From NCBI GenBank assembly GCA_013396655.1, contig WBMV01002769.1, forward strand, positions 824,656 through 888,655: a stretch of 64,000 bases of DNA. The letters are read 5' to 3'. Source of the DNA: Campylorhamphus procurvoides (Eukaryota; Chordata; Aves; Passeriformes; Dendrocolaptidae). Shown here piece after piece: positions 62,001 to 64,000 of this stretch (its first letter is position 1; each line of letters begins with the position of its first letter). The notes beneath the pieces were generated by a model. The model was not told the origin of the DNA. It searched no databases and was given only the letters and a program-made list of their open reading frames with translations. The translations under genes were made by a program, and so were the position numbers.

Positions 62001-64000
62001 CAGAAAGGAAAAATATGTCTGTAAGCAGAAAGAAGCTAAAGTACTAGAATTTGAGACAAGAATGTGGGTTAGAACATCTAGAACAGTTCTTTGACGATGA
62101 CCACTCCCTTGAAGGTCGATGCACTTCTGAACAGGTTTAATGGCATGAGAGCTGAGTGGAGCTGTGGTCCCAACAGCAGTATATTTTCCCAGCTACAGAC
62201 AGAGATACAGGTCCTGTTTATCCAGTCTTCTGACTTCCTAGCTCTGGTCCAGCAACTGCATGGCCATACTACCCCAAATGTTATGGCACATTCAGGTAGA
62301 TGCATGCAAGCTGTTTTAAAGATTATGGCAAACATAAGTGGTTTCAGACAAAGAGCAGCTCAAAGCAAGAGCAACCAGTATAAGTCAGTCATTCAGCTCT
62401 GCCACTTGCAGGCAGTACTATCAGTTTCTACCTTATTAGAGGACATCTTGCCTCTCCTCCAAATACCAGTTGTCACAAATATTTTGAAATACACAGGAGC
62501 TAATTAGCAAATACACAGCACTGCCCAGTACAAGTGGTACACACAACACCTCTGACACTTCTTAGTGGACCTAGAAAACATTTGATTTTTTCCAATAATC
62601 TAAAAATACCTTCAGTTAAAATTGCTTACAAGACTACAAGAGCTGTGAGTCTCTCTAGAGTGAACAAATCTTTCTAGTATACATATGGTACGAAGTTTCA
62701 GTCTGTTGTCCATGATTCTACTCCTGTTGAGACAGCCGTCTGCACAAGAAGTGTTCATGAAATTCCCAACAAGGTTAGAATGCCCTTCTCATCTGCCCTA
62801 TGGTGCTAGTTTTAGATGAGATAGTCAATTTCTTCTTTGTACTAAAAACAGTGTTGACAACACAAGGATGGTGTCATTATTGCTAAGCAGTGCTTGCACT
62901 GCATCAAGGCCTTTTCTGTTCCTCACCTCAGCTCCCAGCAAGGGGGCTGGGGGTGCACAAGGACTTGGGAGGGGACACAGCCATGGCAGCTGACCCAAAC
63001 TGACCAAAAGGATATTCCATACCATATGGCATCACTCTCAGCCTATAGAGCTGAGGGAAGGACAAGGAAGGGGGGGAGCATTCAAAGCAATGGTGTTTGT
63101 CTTTCCAAGTACCACAGCTTTCCTCAGGATAGCTGAACCCTGCTGCTGGCCCATGGGAAGCAGTGAATTAATTCCTTGTTTTGCTTTACCTATTAAATTG
63201 TCTTTATCTCAACGCACAATAGTTCTCACTTTTACTCTATTCTCCCCTATCCTGCTGTGGGGAATGAGAAAGTGGCTGTATGGACCTGAGTTGCCAGCTG
63301 GGGTGAAACACGACATCCTTAAACCCCAGGCAGAAACCAGAAACAGACCACTTCTTTGCTACAAGAATTAAGTCACATGTCCTTCTGTGTGACTGATGAG
63401 ACAGATTCTTGAAAAAAACTACGTCTCCTTTGTACTTCAGTGGTCTCTACCTTAGAGGTGCCATTTTTCAGGAAATATCCTTGCTCACAGGTTTTTAAAA
63501 CTAAACAAAGCAGGAAAATATAGTAACGTCATTGTATTTCAACAGGAATTCAGGTTTACAATTAATATTTTCACGGAAATGCATATTTGTGTAGTTAAAA
63601 GAAAACATGCTAAAACTGAATCTGTGCTAACATCACTGAAATTACAATAGCAATTGTTTGTGAGAAAAATCTCAGTAGCCTTATGTCACAAAACAGTCTC
63701 AGTCCTTGTTGGAATAGTCCATTCCTTCTGTAAGTCCAATAATTATAGTCTAATAGTCATAAAAGAGGGCAAAAATTATATGTTGATTAAATTCTTGGTA
63801 GCTCTTCCAATTTGTTCTGGTGCCTATCTTCTGCTTAGTCTAAACAACATATTAAACACTTCTTCAAACACTGGTTCCCTTCACTGTTAAAAGATTCAGT
63901 TTGCATTTTCTAATCTGATCTAGTTTGTGCTTTCCCACCTTCCCAGTGAATTAAACTGAAGCACAACCTGCAATTCCTTTGGAGAATATTTTATTATAAA
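59095..64000 (-). other. ATP6V1H: Part of the preceding ATP6V1H intron
   Basis: This is sequence upstream (gene sense) of the penultimate exon. I searched by eye for the preceding exon, which should encode the ...HDVGEYVRHYPRGKR-type segment, and did not find it, so the intron probably continues past the window edge. It holds one minus-strand LTR (62802-63315). A 138-codon plus-strand open frame at 62091-62507 runs antisense to the gene and has no recognised domain. Confidence 0.7.
62802..63315 (-). mobile_element. Solo LTR of an avian endogenous retrovirus (same family as the LTR at 9843)
   Basis: Read on the minus strand, the element begins TGTCGTG with a CCCCAGCTGGCAACT-type start and ends about 62802, following the same landmarks as the 9843-10372 LTR: a GTTGAGATAAAGACA-like block, a TATA-like segment with GCTGAGAGTGATG, GGTCAGCTGCC, then the CAATAATGACACC and ACTAGCACC end. 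It is about 514 bp. No internal gag/pol region lies on either side, so it is a solo LTR formed by LTR-LTR recombination. The flanks (cctat left, tcctt right) do not give a convincing target-site duplication, so the exact ends may be off by a few bases. It sits in an ATP6V1H intron in the same orientation as the gene. Confidence 0.8.

Noticed and set aside
1..64000. CRISPR arrays, operons, prophage or bacterial mobile elements
   Set aside because: No evenly spaced direct repeats with unique spacers, no bacterial gene organisation; all dispersed repeats are avian retroelements.

Overview
The window looks like bird nuclear DNA, most likely from a passerine. It is AT-rich and gene-poor. Its dispersed repeats are avian: nine CR1 LINE 3'-end loci, five endogenous-retrovirus LTRs and one tRNA-Ile-headed SINE with a CR1-type tail. 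These sum to roughly 5.2 kb, about 8% of the window, which is normal for a bird. No bacterial, plasmid or phage features are present. There are three single-base N gaps (15661, 16265, 16813), so this is a draft assembly.

Only one protein-coding gene can be supported: the 3' end of ATP6V1H (subunit H of the V1 sector of the vacuolar H+-ATPase) on the minus strand. Its last two coding exons lie at 58981-59094 and 48429-48555, separated by a 10.4 kb intron. Their splice sites are consensus and the frame joins through a split Trp codon. The rest of the gene lies beyond base 64000. In this copy the usual stop after the ...ARS C-terminus is absent and the frame runs 22 codons further to a TAA.

Layout. 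1 to about 48200 is intergenic sequence downstream of ATP6V1H. It carries CR1 pieces (5994, 8643, 15838, 21282, 25539, 28074, 33078, 37677), LTRs (9843+, 35003-, 38538-, 46046+), the SINE (42335-), a (AAAAGG)n purine tract at 8014 and small tandem repeats. 48200-48428 is the probable 3' UTR, 48429-48555 the last coding exon, 48556-58980 the last intron (one CR1 at 58501), 58981-59094 the penultimate coding exon, and 59095-64000 part of the next intron (one LTR at 62802, the same family as the 9843 LTR but opposite in orientation).

The most useful observations are these. (1) The N gaps mark a contig-order error: exact 66-bp and 58-bp duplicates at contig ends show that blocks 15662-16264 and 16266-16812 are swapped. 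(2) ATP6V1H has an apparent stop-codon loss. (3) One CR1 is nested inside another. (4) The SINE lacks its anticodon arm. (5) A solo LTR has an intact 5-bp target-site duplication. I found no undescribed multi-gene system. The many short open frames elsewhere have no recognisable domains and are what random AT-rich sequence and repeats give.
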